A model generated the notes under the pieces. It ran no database searches, was not told where the DNA came from, and saw nothing but the letters and a program-made list of their open reading frames with translations. Source: Rhizobium aethiopicum (GTDB lineage Bacteria > Pseudomonadota > Alphaproteobacteria > Rhizobiales > Rhizobiaceae). Taken from it: a DNA stretch of 64,000 nt. Positions 33,714 through 43,845 of the stretch are shown piece by piece; position 1 is the stretch's first letter; every line of letters begins with the position of its first letter. Position numbers and translations under genes: made by a program. Where the stretch lies: assembly GCF_900094625.1 (NCBI RefSeq), contig NZ_FMAJ01000009.1, positions 186,001-250,000 on the forward strand, written 5' to 3'.

Positions 33714-34172
33714 ATGGCTCTTTATGAACATGTATTCCTTGCCCGGCAGGATATTTCCGCCCAGCAGGTCGATGCCCTCGTAGAACAATACAAGGGTGTG
33801 ATCGAAGCTAACGGCGGCAAGGTCGGGCGCATCGAGAACTGGGGCCTCAAGTCCCTCACCTATCGCATCAAGAAGAACCGCAAGGCACACTACGCCCTGA
33901 TGGACATCGATGCACCGGCCGCTGCGATCCAGGAAATGGAACGCCAGATGCGCATCAGCGAAGACGTTCTTCGCTACATGACCATCGCCGTCGAAAAGCA
34001 CGAAGAAGGCCCGTCTGCCATGCTGCAGAAGCGCGACCGCGACGACCGCGGCCCGCGCGAAGGTGGCGACCGTGGCCCGCGTCGCGAATTCGGCGACCGT
34101 CCGCCGCGCCGTGATGGCGATTTCCAGCGTGGCCCGCGTCCGGACCGCGCTCCCCGCGAAGACCGTGCATAA
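33714..34172 (+). CDS. rpsF: 30S ribosomal protein S6
   Basis: S6 binds the central domain of 16S rRNA as a heterodimer with S18. The 152-residue protein has the standard S6 fold over its first roughly 100 residues (ALYEHVFLARQDISAQQVD, YRIKKNRKAHYALMDID). After it comes an unusual tail of about 47 residues made of Arg, Asp, Gly and Pro repeats (RDRDDRGPREGGDRGPRR...). This replaces the glutamate tail known in E. coli. The gene opens the rpsF-rpsR-DUF2232-rplI run. Confidence 0.97.
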   Translation: MALYEHVFLARQDISAQQVDALVEQYKGVIEANGGKVGRIENWGLKSLTYRIKKNRKAHYALMDIDAPAAAIQEMERQMRISEDVLRYMTIAVEKHEEGPSAMLQKRDRDDRGPREGGDRGPRREFGDRPPRRDGDFQRGPRPDRAPREDRA

Positions 34173-34184
34173 GGAGATATAAGA

Positions 34185-34433
34185 ATGTCTGAAGCTTCCT
34201 CCGCACCGGTTCGTCGTCCGTTCCATCGCCGTCGCAAGACCTGCCCCTTCTCCGGCGCAAACGCACCGCGGATCGACTACAAGGACGTACGCTTGCTGCA
34301 GCGCTACATTTCCGAGCGCGGCAAGATCGTTCCGTCCCGCATCACGGCCGTATCCCAGAAGAAGCAGCGCGAACTCGCCCAGGCGATCAAGCGCGCCCGT
34401 TTCCTCGGCCTGCTGCCCTACGTCGTCGCCTGA
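34185..34433 (+). CDS. rpsR: 30S ribosomal protein S18
   Basis: S18 is the partner of S6 in the 30S platform. The 82-residue basic protein has the typical FHRRRKTCPFSGANAPRIDY start and the family core IVPSRITAVSQKKQRELAQA. AAGGAG stands directly after the rpsF stop, ten or so bases before the ATG at 34185. An in-operon hairpin follows the gene. Confidence 0.98.
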   Translation: MSEASSAPVRRPFHRRRKTCPFSGANAPRIDYKDVRLLQRYISERGKIVPSRITAVSQKKQRELAQAIKRARFLGLLPYVVA

Positions 34434-34455
34434 TCGGCCGACGGGATCATATCTG

Positions 34456-34479
34456 AGGGAAGGCATTCGTGCCTTCCCT
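34456..34479 (+). terminator. UUCG-loop hairpin after rpsR
   Basis: A perfect 10-bp stem AGGGAAGGCA (34456-34465)/TGCCTTCCCT (34470-34479) is closed by a TTCG tetraloop, about 20 bases after the rpsR stop. It is followed by a T/C-rich stretch (TCTCCCTTCC). It may end or thin transcription between the ribosomal genes and the DUF2232 gene, or act as a 3'-end stabiliser. Confidence 0.6.
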
Positions 34480-34589
34480 TCTCCCTTCCGCGATGGGCGC
34501 GGATCGGAATTCTTAAAACCCATGTTGAGACGTTTCTGAATTCGATTCAGCAACAGCCTCTAACTGCTTGATGAAGCAGGACAGCGACC

Positions 34590-35576
34590 TTGAAACGACC
34601 GGATATCAAAACGCTGCTGATCGGCGCACTCGCCGGATTGACCGCCGCCCTGCTGGTGCTGGGCGCAAGCATGCAGCCGTCGTTTTTCAGCGCGCTCCTC
34701 TACACAGCCTCGGCGCTGCCAATCCTGCTCGTCGGGCTCGGCTGGGGCAATGCCGCAGCGATTTCGGCCGTGGTCACCGCAGCGGCGCTCGGAGCTATCT
34801 TCACCTCGCCGTCTTTTGCCCTGATCATGACGCTGGTGACGCTGCTGCCGGCCGGCTGGCTGAGCCACCTCGCCAATCTCGCCCGTCCCGCCTCCGAACT
34901 TGGCGGCCCGGACCATCTGCTTGCCTGGTACCCGCTCTCCGATATCCTGCTGCATCTGTGCGGCCTGGTGACGTTCGCCGTCATCGTCATCGGCGTGATG
35001 ATCGGCTATGGCCCCGAGATCACCGATCCGATCGTTGATCTGCTGATCACCTCGGTCAAACAGCAGCAGCCGGAATTCATGCCCGATCCCGCGGCAACCG
35101 CGCAGACCAAATCGCTGATCCTGCTCATGCTGCCGGTCGTACAGGGCGGCATGTGGGTCAGCATGCTGTTTGCCGCCTATTATTTCGCCGTGCGCATCGT
35201 CGCGGCATCCGGCAGGGGCCTTCGGCCGCGCGAGGATATTCCTTCGTCGCTTCGCATGAACCGCAATTCGATCTTCATTTTCCTGGCCGGACTTGCTGCC
35301 TGCTTCTTCGGCGGCGTTCCGGCGCTCGTCGGCGCGACCGTGATCGGCACCTTCGGCGCCGGCTTCATGCTCTCCGGCTTCGCCTCGCTGCATTTCCGCA
35401 CACGCGGCAAGGACTGGCGCATACCGGCCCTCATTCTCTGCTATCTGGCTTCGATGCTCATGCTGCTGCCAGCTCTCCTCATCCTGGTCGTGGGTCTCAG
35501 CGATACGCGCAAGGCGATCGCGCTCACCCCGGCGAAAGATGGCGATACCCCCAAACAATCCGATACGAAAATCTGA
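34590..35576 (+). CDS. DUF2232 (YybS-like) membrane protein
   Basis: The 328-residue protein is strongly hydrophobic with about eight predicted membrane helices. It fits the DUF2232 family, which is regularly found between rpsR and rplI. Function is unknown; a transport or energy-coupling (ECF S-like) role has been proposed for relatives. The start is a TTG at 34590 with AGGA about nine bases upstream. There is no better ATG before the first helix. It lies 21 bases before rplI and is probably co-transcribed with it. Confidence 0.8.
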   Translation: MKRPDIKTLLIGALAGLTAALLVLGASMQPSFFSALLYTASALPILLVGLGWGNAAAISAVVTAAALGAIFTSPSFALIMTLVTLLPAGWLSHLANLARPASELGGPDHLLAWYPLSDILLHLCGLVTFAVIVIGVMIGYGPEITDPIVDLLITSVKQQQPEFMPDPAATAQTKSLILLMLPVVQGGMWVSMLFAAYYFAVRIVAASGRGLRPREDIPSSLRMNRNSIFIFLAGLAACFFGGVPALVGATVIGTFGAGFMLSGFASLHFRTRGKDWRIPALILCYLASMLMLLPALLILVVGLSDTRKAIALTPAKDGDTPKQSDTKI

Positions 35577-35597
35577 GACACAAGAAAGGAAAAGAAA

Positions 35598-36176
35598 ATG
35601 GAAGTCATTCTTCTCGAACGCATCTCCAAGCTCGGCCAGATGGGCGAAACCGTAAAGGTTCGCGACGGCTTTGCCCGTAACTACCTGCTGCCGCTCGGCA
35701 AGGCGCTGCGCGCCAACGCCGCCAACAAGACCCGCTTCGAAGCCGAGCGCGCGACGCTCGAAGCCCGCAACCTCGAGCGCAAGTCGGAAGCCCAGAAGGT
35801 CGCCGACGTTCTCGACGGCAAGTCCTTCATCGTCGTGCGCTCCGCCGGCGAAACCGGCCAGCTCTACGGCTCGGTCGCTGCCCGTGACGTCGTCGAGATC
35901 CTCGCCGCCGAAGGTTTCAACATCGGCCGCAACCAGGTTCACCTCAACACGCCGATCAAGGCAATCGGCCTGCACAAGGTCGAGCTGCAGCTGCATGCCG
36001 AAGTCGAAATCAACGTCGAACTGAACGTTGCCCGTTCTGCCGAAGAGGCAGAGCGCCAGGCAAAGGGCGAAGAACTCACCTCGGTAGACGCGATCTACGG
36101 CGTCGATGAAGACGCGCTGCGTCCGGAAGATTTCTTCGATCCGGAAGCCGACGGCATCGACGAAGACGAAGCATAA
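35598..36176 (+). CDS. rplI: 50S ribosomal protein L9
   Basis: L9 binds 23S rRNA near the L1 stalk base and limits frameshifting. The 192-residue protein has the N-terminal L9 domain (EVILLERISKLGQMGE, VRDGFARNYLLPLGKA), the connecting helix and the C-terminal domain. An acidic tail (EDALRPEDFFDPEADG...) makes it longer than the roughly 150-residue E. coli protein, as is usual in rhizobia. AAAGGAAA precedes the ATG. A strong terminator follows. Confidence 0.97.
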   Translation: MEVILLERISKLGQMGETVKVRDGFARNYLLPLGKALRANAANKTRFEAERATLEARNLERKSEAQKVADVLDGKSFIVVRSAGETGQLYGSVAARDVVEILAAEGFNIGRNQVHLNTPIKAIGLHKVELQLHAEVEINVELNVARSAEEAERQAKGEELTSVDAIYGVDEDALRPEDFFDPEADGIDEDEA

Positions 36177-36201
36177 TTCTCGCCGGACATTCCGCGAGAG
36201 G

Positions 36202-36231
36202 AAAGCCCGGCCACCGCGCCGGGCTTTTTCG
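36202..36231 (+). terminator. Intrinsic terminator after rplI
   Basis: AAAGCCCGG (36202-36210) and CCGGGCTTT (36219-36227) form a 9-bp stem with an 8-base loop, running into TTTTTCGTTTCCGTTT. This is a textbook terminator. It ends the rpsF-rplI unit and implies a separate promoter for dnaB in the gap of about 310 bp that follows. Confidence 0.85.
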
Positions 36232-36544
36232 TTTCCGTTTGTTCAGCGTCCCCGCGGCCGCCGGTCGGCGTTTAACAGGGGATTGTCCGGATGTTTTTGC
36301 TGCGTGCCCGATGTCATCGCGCTAACATATCCTTCTCCGGAGCGGGGTGAGCTGAGTCGGCTCCGCACCGTGTCCTGCAGGTGACACTGCCAGTATTTCT
36401 TAGTTGTGGCGCCCGGGACTGTGGAGAAGTCGAACAATGGGCACAGCGTTCAGGATTGAGTCACGACGAGCCCCGCTCCTTTCGCAGCCCCTTGATTTTC
36501 TCCATCCGGAATTGCAAATCCGGAGTTGGAAAAAGACAGAACGG

Positions 36545-38043
<1,499 letters not shown>

Positions 38044-38047
<4 letters not shown>

Positions 38048-38070
38048 CGCGGTTTCCCGCGTCAATTTCT
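38044..38070. terminator. Terminator overlapping the dnaB stop
   Basis: TTGACGCGG (38044-38052) and CCGCGTCAA (38057-38065) form a 9-bp perfect stem with a TTTC loop, followed by TTTCTTT. The stem includes the dnaB stop codon. It lies between convergent dnaB and azlD. Confidence 0.75.
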
Positions 38071-38373
38071 TTAGAGCCCTGCGGCCCGCAACAGGGCAAC
38101 CGTCGCGACGCCCATTACGACGCTCACAAGCATCGGCAGACGGCGTGCGGCGATTGCGGTGACCACGCAGGCGAGTGTCTCTGCCCAACCGGCCGCAAAG
38201 GCGGTCGGGGCGATGACGGCCATCAGCACCGCCGGCGGAATGGCCTCGATCGCCGTTTTCCGGCGCTCATCCATCTCGACATGATGGATCAGCGCGAGAC
38301 CGCTGACGCGGGTGAAGACCGTTGCGACAGCCATCGCCAGGATGGCGATAAGGGTATTGAGGTCGAGCGTCAT
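38071..38373 (-). CDS. azlD: AzlD family branched-chain amino acid export subunit
   Basis: The 100-residue protein has about three to four membrane helices and the AzlD family pattern (LIAILAMAVATVFTRVSG, PAVLMAVIAPT). It is the small partner of AzlC in exporters of branched-chain amino acids and their analogues. The ATG at 38373 overlaps the azlC stop by four bases, so the two are coupled. A longer frame extending ten codons upstream falls inside azlC and is not needed. Confidence 0.88.
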   Translation of the reverse strand: MTLDLNTLIAILAMAVATVFTRVSGLALIHHVEMDERRKTAIEAIPPAVLMAVIAPTAFAAGWAETLACVVTAIAARRLPMLVSVVMGVATVALLRAAGL

Positions 38374-39074
38374 GCCGCCTGCTCCCGCGCCCTGCCCTGC
38401 CAAAGCGCCGTTGCCAGCCCGGCGAGTGCACCGGCGGCGATATACCAGACGCCCGGCACAAAGTGGTGGACCGCAACCGAGGCGACACCACTTGCGGCAA
38501 GGACGGCGCCGGTTTCCGGGCCCTTCCAGAAGCCCATGACGAGCACGACGAAAACCGCAGGAAAGGCGAAGTCGAGGCCGATGACGGCAGGGTTGCCGAG
38601 AAAGGCGCCGAGCAGCGCACCCGTCAGCGAAGAGCCGACCCAGGTGAGGTAGAAGGGCGTGACGATGCCGGCATACCAGGCGGGTGTCAGCCGCGTGCTG
38701 CCGGCTCGAAATTCCGCCATGGCCCAGAGCTCGTCGGCGAGGAAAAGCATGGCGACATAGCGTTTGATGCCGGAGAAGGACTGCATCTTCGTGCCGACCG
38801 ACGCACTCATCAGCACGTGGCGGATATTGACCAGAAGGGCCGCGAAGCCAAGGCCGATCCAGCTTGCCGGATGCGTCCAGATGTCCATCGCCACGAATTG
38901 CGAACCGCCTGCAAAAACAAGCGCGCTCATCAGCGTCGTTTCAAGCGGAGACAAGCCCTTGGTGGCGGCGACCGCGCCGAAAACCAGGCCGATCGGCAAG
39001 ACGGCGACGACAAGCGGAAAAATGGAGCGCATTCCGGCAAAAAATTCGCCGGATGGCCGGCTGTGCTGCAACAT
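38370..39074 (-). CDS. azlC: AzlC family branched-chain amino acid permease
   Basis: The 234-residue inner-membrane protein has AzlC hallmarks (FPLVVAVLPIGLVFGAVAA near the N-terminus, VFAGGSQFVAMDIW) and six to seven hydrophobic segments. With AzlD it forms an exporter for branched-chain amino acids. Related pairs were found through resistance to toxic analogues. It lies 67 bp downstream of an AraC-type gene in the same orientation, and that protein is the likely regulator. Substrate in this organism is not shown. Confidence 0.9.
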   Translation of the reverse strand: MLQHSRPSGEFFAGMRSIFPLVVAVLPIGLVFGAVAATKGLSPLETTLMSALVFAGGSQFVAMDIWTHPASWIGLGFAALLVNIRHVLMSASVGTKMQSFSGIKRYVAMLFLADELWAMAEFRAGSTRLTPAWYAGIVTPFYLTWVGSSLTGALLGAFLGNPAVIGLDFAFPAVFVVLVMGFWKGPETGAVLAASGVASVAVHHFVPGVWYIAAGALAGLATALWQGRAREQAA

Positions 39075-39141
39075 GGCAACCTCCCTATTGAGATTGCGGA
39101 GCAGTACCCCAGCCCGAAACGGCCGTATTGAACGAAAGTGA

Positions 39142-39999
39142 TCAGCCCGTGCGGAACTGGCCGGGTGTCACACCCGTGCGCGCCTTGAAATGCCGGGTGA
39201 AATGCGCCTGGTCGGCAAAACCGCATTCCAGCGCGACATCGGTCGGCGTGCGCCCCTGCCGCAGCAGCCGGCGGGCCACCTGCACGCGCCGATCCGTCAG
39301 AAAGGCGTGCGGTGTGATATGATATTCCTTGCGGAAGGCGCGGATAAGGTGAGCGCGGCTCAATCCCGCCACGCCGGCCAGTTCCTCAAGGCCGACATCG
39401 CTGTCGAAATTCTCGACCAGGTATTCGCGGGCGCGGGCGACGGCGCTTCGTTCCTGCGTGTCGACGGGCACGATGATGGCGCTGCCGTGACGCGCAAAGA
39501 TCGCCGCCAGCACCGAGAACATGCCTTCATCCGATTCCAGCGCGCCTGCGCGGCTCTCCAGCGTTCGATGAGCGGCGTGAAAGGCATTGGCGAGTTGCGG
39601 ATCGCGTGGAAGTGCGCCGGAGAAAGACGGCGTCGCGTGGAAGGCCTTGCCGGTGACATCCTCCAGAACATCGACGAACAGCTTCATGTCCGGATAGATC
39701 ATACGGTAACGGTAACCGTTGCCGCCCGGAGCGCCGTCATGGATGACGCCGGGATCGATCAGATAAAGGTCGCCCGGCCCGGTTTCCTCTCGCCTGCCGC
39801 TGAGGGTGGCGATCTGGGTGCCGCTTTCTATCGCGCCGATGCTGAAGGTGTCGTGCGCATGCGGCGCGTATTCATGTGTCAGGAAAGTGGCGCTCAGGCA
39901 CTCCATGTCGCGGAAGCGGCTATCCCGCCAGAAGCGGGCCGATTCAACGTGGGCAAGCGGCATGGCCTCCGCCGCCTCTTTCTGTGATACGTTCTGCAT
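39142..39999 (-). CDS. AraC family transcriptional regulator
   Basis: The 285-residue protein has an N-terminal cupin sensing domain (about residues 40-130: HAHDTFSIGAIESG, GDLYLIDPGVIHDG) and a C-terminal AraC/XylS double helix-turn-helix. The latter is seen as VGLEELAGVAGLSRAHLIRAF and TPTDVALECGFADQAHFTRH. The same-strand azlCD genes directly downstream are the probable targets, as AraC-azlCD linkage is common. The ATG at 39999 is used, and an in-frame ATG at 39963 is also possible. The ligand is unknown. Confidence 0.9.
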   Translation of the reverse strand: MQNVSQKEAAEAMPLAHVESARFWRDSRFRDMECLSATFLTHEYAPHAHDTFSIGAIESGTQIATLSGRREETGPGDLYLIDPGVIHDGAPGGNGYRYRMIYPDMKLFVDVLEDVTGKAFHATPSFSGALPRDPQLANAFHAAHRTLESRAGALESDEGMFSVLAAIFARHGSAIIVPVDTQERSAVARAREYLVENFDSDVGLEELAGVAGLSRAHLIRAFRKEYHITPHAFLTDRRVQVARRLLRQGRTPTDVALECGFADQAHFTRHFKARTGVTPGQFRTG

Positions 40000-40152
40000 C
40001 CGGTAAGAGTAGCGCGGAAGCCTGCATGCGTCTTGAACAAAAGTGATCCTATAAGAGGCAAAGGGTGGTATCTGGCCGCCTGCGCTTTCCCTCGGCTACA
40101 ATGCTCTCTAGACTGGGCGAGGCGGTTTCCTTCCATTTCTTCACGGCGATCC

Positions 40153-41313
40153 ATGACAGATTTTTCCATCCCCTTCGAAGACGACCTTTTCGCTTCCGCA
40201 GGACTGCGGCTGACGGTCGACCTGACCGCGCTGACGGAAAACTGGCGCGACATGGCGCGCCGCTCGGGTGCAGCGCGCGCCGCCGCGGTCGTCAAGGCGG
40301 ATGCCTACGGCGTGGGCATCGAGGATGCCGGCGAAGCGCTCTATCTGGCGGGCGCCCGGGATTTTTTCGTCGCGACCGTCGATGAAGGGGTGACGCTTCG
40401 CCTCTATGCGCCTGATGCACGCATCTTCGTGCTCTCGGGCATATGGCCGGGCACCGAGCGGCGCTTCTTCGAGAACGACCTGGTGCCGGTGATTTCTTCC
40501 GACGAGCAGCTCGCCTTCTGGATGGCGGTGCTTGCCGAGTACGGCGATTACCCTTGCGCGCTGCATGTCGATACCGGCTTCAACCGGCTGGGATTGCACA
40601 TTGACGACGCGCTGGCTCTCGCCAACGACGTCTCGCGGCCGGCAAGCTTCGCGCCGGTGCTGGTCATGAGCCATCTCGCCTGCGGCGACGATCCCAGCCA
40701 CGCGATGAACCAGCGCCAACTCGAATCATTCCGCAGGGTTAACGCCGCCTATGAAGGCATCGATGCAAGTCTTGCCGCCTCGGCCGGCATCTTTCTCGGC
40801 GAAGACTATCACTTCGACCTGACCCGGCCCGGCATTTCGCTCTACGGCGGCGAGGCGGTCAGCGGCATGGTCAACCCGATGCGCCCCGTCGCTACTGCGG
40901 AAGCGCGTGTCATCCAGGTGCGCACCGTCGAGGCCGGCGAGACCGTCAGCTACGGGCGGGCGCTGCAGCTTGGCCGCAACAGCCGGCTGGCGATCGTGTC
41001 CGCAGGTTATGCCGATGGTTATATGCGCAGCCAGTCGAGCGGCGGCGTGCCTCTGCGCCAGACCGTGCCGCAGGGCGGGCAAGGCTTCATCGCTGGACAC
41101 AAAGTCCCGGTGGCAGGCCGGATCACCATGGACCTGACGATCTTCGACATTACCGACCTGCCCGAAAACGCCGTGCGCGCCGGCGAATATGTCGAATTGT
41201 TCGGCAAAAACATGCCGCTGGACGAGGTGGCGCGGGCGGCGGGCACGATCGGATACGAGATCCTGACCAGCATGGGGCTGCGCCATGAACGGCGCTATGT
41301 AGCCGAGGAGTAG
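40153..41313 (+). CDS. alr: Alanine racemase
   Basis: Alr interconverts L- and D-alanine with pyridoxal phosphate and supplies D-Ala for peptidoglycan. The 386-residue protein has the PLP lysine in AAVVKADAYGVG (about residue 47) and the catalytic tyrosine in IVSAGYADGYMRS. It also has the HVDTGFNRLG and RPGISLYGG blocks of the (beta/alpha)8-barrel, plus a C-terminal beta domain. ATG 40153 begins just before the family-like region. The frame open back to 40033 is not conserved-looking. radA lies 191 bp downstream on the same strand. Confidence 0.93.
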   Translation: MTDFSIPFEDDLFASAGLRLTVDLTALTENWRDMARRSGAARAAAVVKADAYGVGIEDAGEALYLAGARDFFVATVDEGVTLRLYAPDARIFVLSGIWPGTERRFFENDLVPVISSDEQLAFWMAVLAEYGDYPCALHVDTGFNRLGLHIDDALALANDVSRPASFAPVLVMSHLACGDDPSHAMNQRQLESFRRVNAAYEGIDASLAASAGIFLGEDYHFDLTRPGISLYGGEAVSGMVNPMRPVATAEARVIQVRTVEAGETVSYGRALQLGRNSRLAIVSAGYADGYMRSQSSGGVPLRQTVPQGGQGFIAGHKVPVAGRITMDLTIFDITDLPENAVRAGEYVELFGKNMPLDEVARAAGTIGYEILTSMGLRHERRYVAEE

Positions 41314-41504
41314 GAATGTCCTCGGCAGATCGCGCGATCGGGTTTCACGGGCGTCAATCGCGATTGGCTGAACTCTGATCTCAGGGCATTCGTTTACACG
41401 AATCGCTGTATCTAGTTCATCGTCCGGGACGCCGAACTTCGTGGTGCGCGTCCTGCATGGACGGGAAGACACTCACCTGAAGATTTTATCGAAAGCAGTC
41501 ATTG

Positions 41505-42905
41505 ATGGCGAAGGCCAGGACACAGTTCATCTGCCAGAATTGCGGCGCGGTTCATAACCGCTGGGCCGGCAAATGTGATAATTGCGGCGAGTGGAATACG
41601 ATCGTCGAAGAAGACCCGATGGGCGGGATCGGCTCCGGGCCCGGCAAGACGCCGAAGAAGGGCCGGCCGGTCACGCTGACGGCGCTTTCGGGCGAGATCG
41701 AGGAGGCGCCGCGCATCCATACCGCCATGTCGGAACTCGATCGGGCACTCGGCGGCGGCTTCGTGCGCGGTTCGGCCGTGCTGATCGGTGGTGATCCCGG
41801 CATCGGCAAATCGACGCTGCTGATGCAGGCCGCAGCCGCTCTTGCGCGGCGTGGTCACAAGATCATCTACGTCTCCGGCGAGGAAGCGGTTGCGCAGGTC
41901 CGTCTGCGGGCACAGCGTCTTGCCGCCGCCGATACCGACGTGATGCTGGCGGCCGAAACCAATGTCGAGGATATCCTGGCGACGCTCGCCGAGGGCAAAC
42001 GGCCTGATCTCGTCATCATCGATTCGATCCAGACGCTGTGGAGCGAACTCGCCGAATCCGCACCGGGAACGGTGACGCAGGTGCGCACCGGCGTTCAGTC
42101 GATGATCCGTTTCGCCAAACAGACGGGTGCTGCCATGGTGCTGGTCGGCCATGTCACCAAGGACGGGCAGATCGCGGGACCGCGTGTCGTCGAGCACATG
42201 GTCGACGCGGTACTCTATTTCGAAGGCGACCGCGGCCATCACTACCGAATCCTGCGCACCGTCAAGAACCGCTTCGGCCCGACCGACGAAATCGGCGTCT
42301 TCGAAATGTCCGACAAAGGCTTGCGCGAAGTCGCCAACCCGTCCGAGCTCTTCCTCGGCGAACGCAACGAAAAATCACCTGGAGCCGCCGTCTTTGCCGG
42401 AATGGAAGGCACGCGTCCCGTGCTCGTCGAGGTACAGGCGCTGGTGGCGCCGACCTCGCTCGGCACGCCGCGTCGCGCCGTAGTCGGATGGGATTCGGCC
42501 CGGCTGTCGATGATCCTCGCGGTGCTTGAGGCCCATTGCGGTGTCAGGCTCGGCCAGCACGACGTTTATCTCAACATCGCCGGCGGCTACCGCATCTCCG
42601 AGCCGGCGGCCGATCTCGCCGTCGCCTCGGCGCTGGTTTCCTCGCTCGCCGGTATTGCCCTTCCCGCCGATTGCGTCTATTTCGGCGAAGTCAGCCTGTC
42701 GGGCGCCATCCGGCCGGTTGCGCACACCGCCCAGCGCCTCAAGGAAGCCGAGAAGCTGGGCTTTTCCGCAGCGCTGCTTCCTTCCGCCTCCGCCGAGCTG
42801 CCGAAGGGTTCCGGCGGGCGGTGGAGCGAGGTCGAAAGCCTGCCGGATCTGGTCGCGCGCATCGCCGGGTCGAAGGGGGCGTTGCGTGTGGAAGACGAGG
42901 TTTGA
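41505..42905 (+). CDS. radA: DNA repair protein RadA
   Basis: RadA is a RecA-like branch-migration ATPase acting in recombinational repair. The 466-residue protein has an N-terminal C4 zinc finger (FICQNCGAVHNRWAGKCDNC), Walker A GGDPGIGKST (about residues 95-104) and the RadA-specific KNRFG motif (TVKNRFGPTDEIG). A C-terminal Lon protease-like domain follows (PAADLAVASALVSSLAG). ATG 41505 is preferred over the TTG one codon upstream. cvpA follows 90 bp later. Confidence 0.96.
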   Translation: MAKARTQFICQNCGAVHNRWAGKCDNCGEWNTIVEEDPMGGIGSGPGKTPKKGRPVTLTALSGEIEEAPRIHTAMSELDRALGGGFVRGSAVLIGGDPGIGKSTLLMQAAAALARRGHKIIYVSGEEAVAQVRLRAQRLAAADTDVMLAAETNVEDILATLAEGKRPDLVIIDSIQTLWSELAESAPGTVTQVRTGVQSMIRFAKQTGAAMVLVGHVTKDGQIAGPRVVEHMVDAVLYFEGDRGHHYRILRTVKNRFGPTDEIGVFEMSDKGLREVANPSELFLGERNEKSPGAAVFAGMEGTRPVLVEVQALVAPTSLGTPRRAVVGWDSARLSMILAVLEAHCGVRLGQHDVYLNIAGGYRISEPAADLAVASALVSSLAGIALPADCVYFGEVSLSGAIRPVAHTAQRLKEAEKLGFSAALLPSASAELPKGSGGRWSEVESLPDLVARIAGSKGALRVEDEV

Positions 42906-42995
42906 TCCTTTCATTGCCGGGAATGGTGATGATATAGGAGGCACACGACAAGGCGCGACACGGCCGCCGAGCGGCAGTCCTGGAGTTGAATTTAC

Positions 42996-43613
42996 ATGCC
43001 CATTACGATTTTTGACGGTATTGTCATCGGCGTCGTGCTCTTCTCCGCCGTGCTGGCGATGGTCCGCGGCTTTTCGCGCGAGATCCTTTCGATCGCCAGC
43101 TGGGGCGGTTCGGCTGCCGCCGCCTACTACCTTTATCCGTACCTGGTGCCCTATGCGAAGAAGTACACCGATGACGACCGCATCGCGATCGCCGGTTCGG
43201 CAGCCGTCGTCTTCCTGATTGCGCTGATCGTGATCTCCTTCATTACCATGAAGATCGCCGATTTCATCATCGACAGCCGCATCGGCGCGCTTGACCGCAC
43301 GCTCGGCTTCCTGTTCGGCGCGGCCCGCGGCCTGCTGCTGATGGTCGTCGCCGTCGCCTTCTGGAACTGGCTTGTCTCTGTCGACCACCGGCCGGCCTGG
43401 GTCAACGAGGCCAAGTCGAAGCCCTTCCTGGACTCGATGGTCGTGAAGCTGAAGGCAGTGCTGCCGGAACAATTCGCCCAGATGATACAGGCGAGCTTCC
43501 GTGATAAGATGCAAGCGCCGGCACAGGGCGGCGAAGGCGCCACGCCACCGGCGGCCGATCAAGCGCCGGCGGAAGACGCGCCTGCAGGCGCCGCGCAGCA
43601 GCCGGCGAATTGA
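42996..43613 (+). CDS. cvpA: CvpA family inner-membrane protein
   Basis: The 205-residue protein has four hydrophobic segments of the CvpA/colicin V production family (IFDGIVIGVVLFSAVLAMVR at the start, RTLGFLFGAARGLLLMVVAV in the middle). A proline- and alanine-rich cytoplasmic-type tail of about 40 residues follows. CvpA supports envelope integrity and, in enteric bacteria, colicin V export and purF expression. Here too purF lies directly downstream. GGAG precedes the ATG. Confidence 0.9.
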   Translation: MPITIFDGIVIGVVLFSAVLAMVRGFSREILSIASWGGSAAAAYYLYPYLVPYAKKYTDDDRIAIAGSAAVVFLIALIVISFITMKIADFIIDSRIGALDRTLGFLFGAARGLLLMVVAVAFWNWLVSVDHRPAWVNEAKSKPFLDSMVVKLKAVLPEQFAQMIQASFRDKMQAPAQGGEGATPPAADQAPAEDAPAGAAQQPAN

Positions 43614-43845
43614 CACAGTGTTCAAGAGCTTGACCCGCCGTCCGGCAATCGCCATTTGAGCGGGACGTGAAACTAAGGTCCGGCCGGGCATTCCAGCTCC
43701 GCCGGGCCTCAGCCGTTTCAGAGCCGGCGAACGGGCTTTGAAAAGCAGGCGTCGTTCAGCATGAAGTTATCGGAAAGCTGCCAGGTTTCCGATATATGAT
43801 ATTGGAAATACCGATCCATTCTTGTGAGAGCAGAGGCCCGCAGAA

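Noticed and set aside
41316..41378. 20-codon frame directly after alr with a purine-rich upstream stretch
   Set aside because: Too short and without sequence character; the purine stretch is the end of alr itself.
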